A stretch of DNA of 16,540 nucleotides. Origin: DASRUP01 sp036397395. GTDB taxonomy: Bacteria; Patescibacteriota; Minisyncoccia; Minisyncoccales; UBA10102. Position numbers and translations under genes: made by a program. The notes below the pieces were generated by a model that saw only the letters and a list, made by a program, of their open reading frames with translations, ran no database searches and was not told the origin of the DNA. Where the stretch lies: positions 1-16,540 of the forward strand of contig DASWIZ010000014.1 of assembly GCA_036397395.1 (NCBI GenBank), written 5' to 3'. Of this stretch, positions 14,904-16,540 are shown piece after piece. The number at the start of each line of letters is the position of its first letter. The first letter of the stretch is position 1.

Positions 14904-14942
14904 TTGACAAGCAGAACGAAATCATATAATATGATTATATGA
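14904..14942 (+). promoter_or_regulatory. Promoter and palindromic operator of the toxin-antitoxin pair
   Basis: A perfect TTGACA (14904-14909) and TATAAT (14925-14930) with a short 15-base spacer; TAATAT (14927-14932) would give 17. A perfect 9-base inverted repeat, TCATATAAT-ATG-ATTATATGA (14922-14942), covers the -10, the predicted transcript start and the first start codon. Autorepression by the AbrB-type antitoxin is the likely use, by analogy with known modules. Confidence 0.65.
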
Positions 14943-15217
14943 AAGCAGCAATCAAAAACCACATAAGAGAGGAAGCTCCTCAAATGGTAAAAATCGGCAC
15001 CAGTCGACAAGTTGCTATTCCTAAAAACATATACGAGCAAATGCGACTTGGCGCAGGAGATTATCTTGAGGTAAAAGTGAAGAAAGATAAACTCATCTTG
15101 ACTCCCCAGGCATTTATTGAGAAGCGTTTGGCAGAAGGCTTGAAAGATATCGAATTGGGAAGGGGAATTGACCCATTTGACAATGCCGAAGATCTGATTA
15201 AATCACTTCGTGGTTAA
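14939..15217 (+). CDS. AbrB/SpoVT-type antitoxin
   Basis: The 92 residues contain a swapped-hairpin AbrB DNA-binding domain at about 16-62 (MVKIGTSRQVAIPKNIYEQMRLGAGDYLEVKV in two blocks), then a charged C-terminal tail (about 65-92) that in such antitoxins wraps the toxin. The ATG at 14939 lies inside the operator and would give a nearly leaderless mRNA; the ATG at 14984 (residue 16) has GGAAG eight bases upstream and matches the family's usual start better. Both may be real; I keep the longer form. It overlaps the toxin start by one base (TAATG), the typical coupled arrangement. Confidence 0.8.
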   Translation: MKAAIKNHIREEAPQMVKIGTSRQVAIPKNIYEQMRLGAGDYLEVKVKKDKLILTPQAFIEKRLAEGLKDIELGRGIDPFDNAEDLIKSLRG

Positions 15218-15462
15218 TGAGGGCGCTTTATACAGACCGGTTCAAAAAATCCTATCGGCTTGCTCCAGATCGGGTACAAAAATATTTCGATAAACAGATT
15301 GTGTACTTATTGCAAGATTTACGACATCCGTCCTTACGTGCGAAAAAGTACGACGAGGCAAGAGGTATTTGGCAAGCCAGAGTAACCCTTGATTGGCGAT
15401 TTTATTTTCTTATGAAGGGGGATATCTATTATTTAGTGGATATTATGCACCATCCAAAATAA
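15217..15462 (+). CDS. RelE/ParE superfamily toxin
   Basis: The 81-residue product has the compact RelE/ParE fold signature: an N-terminal strand and [24 protein letters not shown] helices, then [28 protein letters not shown] and the final strand with DIMHHPK. Conserved Arg and His residues in the last half fit an RelE-like mRNA interferase that cuts mRNA on the ribosome, but a ParE-like gyrase target cannot be excluded from sequence alone. It is coupled to the AbrB-type antitoxin by a one-base overlap. Pairing of a RelE-type toxin with an AbrB-type antitoxin is less usual than with RelB or HTH antitoxins. Confidence 0.8.
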   Translation: MRALYTDRFKKSYRLAPDRVQKYFDKQIVYLLQDLRHPSLRAKKYDEARGIWQARVTLDWRFYFLMKGDIYYLVDIMHHPK

Positions 15463-15472
15463 AAAAACTACT

Positions 15473-16072
15473 ATGAGTTTCTTCCAAGAATTTCGCACGG
15501 AAACAAAACTTTTGCTCGTTGTCGCCCTCACCGCCATTATTCTTGTAGTGGGTGGTATTTTTCTATTACGTGGCATGGGTTCTCCACTAGTCGCACAAAC
15601 TTCTCCACCCATCCCTTCCCCACAACCCCAAACAATCGACGCCGAGGACTTTACCCTGAGCGAAGTCGAAGGATGGCAAACCTACCGAGATGAGAAGTAC
15701 GGATTCGAACTTAGGCTTCCGGAAGGTTTCAATCTTGAGGGTGGCACAATAGATGGCCCCTATCAACGAGTTTTCTCGAAGGCTAGTCAGCAGAGCCTGC
15801 AGACGGTTGGTATTGCCGTCATTGGCAATGAGGATCTGGGCGAGAGAAGCCTTTCTTTTGAAGAATTTGTTGAACAGCAGAGACAAACTATGGAGAAGTC
15901 AGAAATAGTGGTCAGCGGCGGCTATAATGCCATTAAGATGGCGAATGGCGTATACTTTGCCAAAGAAGAGAATATATATTATATCTATGGGAACATTAGA
16001 GGGGGTAACGACTTTATGAAATTTTCGCAACTTTTCGAGCAAATCCTCTCCACGTTCCGGTTTATGAGGTGA
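15473..16072 (+). CDS. Membrane-anchored protein of unknown function
   Basis: The 199 residues have one N-terminal hydrophobic segment (about 13-34), then a Pro/Ser/Gln linker (40-55), so the C-terminal domain is probably outside the membrane. The domain begins [19 protein letters not shown], a pattern I know from many small anchored proteins of bacteria (often with a PsbP-like fold), and ends with [14 protein letters not shown], also typical. No catalytic motif is visible. A short LSEVEG string (about 62-67) just before the domain is encoded by a palindromic repeat module. The gene lies ten bases after the toxin, so it may be read from the same promoter. No clear Shine-Dalgarno precedes the ATG. 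Confidence 0.7.
   Translation: MSFFQEFRTETKLLLVVALTAIILVVGGIFLLRGMGSPLVAQTSPPIPSPQPQTIDAEDFTLSEVEGWQTYRDEKYGFELRLPEGFNLEGGTIDGPYQRVFSKASQQSLQTVGIAVIGNEDLGERSLSFEEFVEQQRQTMEKSEIVVSGGYNAIKMANGVYFAKEENIYYIYGNIRGGNDFMKFSQLFEQILSTFRFMR
15654..15672 (-). repeat. Palindromic module half inserted in the 15473 gene
   Basis: CCCTGAGCGAAGTCGAAGG on the plus strand. Sixteen bases of it (15655-15670) are the exact reverse complement of 10782-10797 in dinB, so this is an inverted copy. It is read in frame as LSEVEG. Confidence 0.7.
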
Positions 16073-16139
16073 TGAAATCAAAAGTATCCTGATTGGAGCG
16101 GCTGCTGGAATTGAGATACTACGTGGGGTCTGCGGGTAG

Positions 16140-16168
16140 CCCCTGTCCACTTCGTAGGTGGACAGGGG
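16140..16168. repeat. Perfect 11-bp intergenic hairpin
   Basis: CCCCTGTCCAC (16140-16150) pairs perfectly with GTGGACAGGGG (16158-16168) around TTCGTAG. No T-tract follows, so it is not an ordinary terminator. It lies in the gap between the 15473 gene and rpmA and may be another dispersed palindromic element. Confidence 0.65.
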
Positions 16169-16186
16169 ATGGGGGTACATAACAGT

Positions 16187-16218
16187 AAAAAACGCCCCCG
16201 ATGATGAGGCTGTTTTTT
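16187..16218. terminator. Bidirectional terminator between convergent genes
   Basis: AAAAAACG (16187-16194) pairs with TGTTTTTT (16211-16218), and the stem continues with CC/GG after one C-C mismatch. The A and T runs allow termination of rpmA leftward and of the 15473 gene rightward. Confidence 0.7.
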
Positions 16219-16219
16219 G

Positions 16220-16248
16220 TTGTGAAGCAAACGTGGAGATGTTATGAT
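16220..16248 (+). promoter_or_regulatory. Candidate promoter antisense to rpmA
   Basis: TTGTGA (16220-16225), 17 bases, and TATGAT (16243-16248) preceded by TGT, an extended -10. It points rightward into the 3' end of the minus-strand rpmA and lies just past the terminator. It is only a sequence match. Confidence 0.3.
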
Positions 16249-16275
16249 AGAAAACAAAAGTGACCCCAAAAAAGG

Positions 16276-16540
16276 TTAAGAAGAAATAATCTGCACTTCT
16301 TTGGCGTTTCTGGTGGAGCCGTCGAATTTCTTTTTCTTTCTGGTAAGGAATTTCACGACCCCTTCTTTTAGGGCAAAGAGGGTATGGTCGTTTCCGATTC
16401 CCACGTTTTTTCCGGCCAAAAATTTGGTGCCGCGCTGGCGGATAATAATTTGGCCAGCTTTAGCCTTTTGGCCGGCAAAAAGCTTTACCCCAAGGTACTG
16501 GGGCGCGGAATCCCGCATATTTTTCGCTGTTCCTGAAGAT
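16276..16540 (-). CDS. rpmA: 50S ribosomal protein bL27, 5' end outside window
   Basis: bL27 reaches the peptidyl transferase centre of the 50S subunit and helps place tRNA. On the minus strand the visible 88 codons read [21 protein letters not shown], then [34 protein letters not shown], all typical of the family. The Met at 16518 is not the true start: the codons before it align with the conserved N-terminal Gly-Ser-Thr-Arg-Asn region, and the real start, with the MAHKK-like segment, lies right of the window. The C-terminus is a Lys-rich [20 protein letters not shown] tail. rplU usually precedes rpmA and would be expected beyond the edge. Confidence 0.93.
   Translation of the reverse strand, partial: SSGTAKNMRDSAPQYLGVKLFAGQKAKAGQIIIRQRGTKFLAGKNVGIGNDHTLFALKEGVVKFLTRKKKKFDGSTRNAKEVQIISS

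Noticed and set aside
16244..16289. Tiny Lys-rich frames before the rpmA end (ATG 16244, GTG 16260)
   Set aside because: They have 9-11 codons, overlap a promoter-like site, and have no supporting signal.
1..16540. CRISPR array, insertion sequence or prophage
   Set aside because: No regularly spaced direct repeats, transposase, integrase or phage structural genes were found.

Overview
The window looks like a fragment of a Candidatus Patescibacteria (CPR) genome, most likely a Parcubacteria-like lineage. This is inferred from short intergenic gaps, several genes without a Shine-Dalgarno sequence, a strongly shortened HrcA, a LAGLIDADG endonuclease lodged next to tRNA sequence, and small palindromic modules inserted in frame in proteins. 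TGA is used as an ordinary stop (dinB, ctpA and the first response regulator), which argues against the lineages that read TGA as glycine. A bL9 gene is present; from general knowledge, bL9 is reported missing in some other CPR groups such as Microgenomates. No 16S rRNA gene is present to settle the taxonomy.

Layout. 1-1130: a possible terminator at the left edge, a leader with strong inverted repeats, a lipoprotein gene and a strong terminator. 1135-5185: a heat-shock operon hrcA-grpE-dnaK-dnaJ behind a sigma70-type promoter whose -35 lies inside a CIRCE operator. 5192-7318: two AT-richer genes directly after dnaJ, an unknown membrane-anchored protein and a GH3 beta-N-acetylhexosaminidase-like protein. 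7324-8374: tRNA-Lys(UUU), a HTH-LAGLIDADG homing endonuclease whose stop codon touches the 3' half of a second tRNA with no matching 5' half, and a terminator. 8434-9459: purC, with paired hairpins upstream and a terminator preceded by a competing hairpin. 9465-10391: two tandem single-domain receivers with their own promoter and terminator. 10405-14892: dinB, ctpA (S41 protease), rplI (bL9) and pyrG, closely spaced. 14904-15462: an AbrB-type antitoxin and RelE-type toxin pair. 15473-16072: an unknown anchored protein. 16140-16218: a long perfect hairpin and a bidirectional terminator. 16276-16540: rpmA (bL27) on the minus strand, running off the right edge.

How the parts fit. HrcA should repress its own operon through CIRCE, releasing the DnaK/DnaJ/GrpE chaperones on heat stress. 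No terminator is visible after dnaJ, so the two envelope genes may be read through from it. The main observations for follow-up are the tRNA-Lys / endonuclease / half-tRNA arrangement, the palindromic module family (two insertions in dinB, one in pyrG and one in the 15473 gene, with related sequence at 8322), a degenerate receiver paired with a canonical one, and several genes whose promoter -10 lies only 9-10 bases before the start codon, suggesting leaderless mRNAs.
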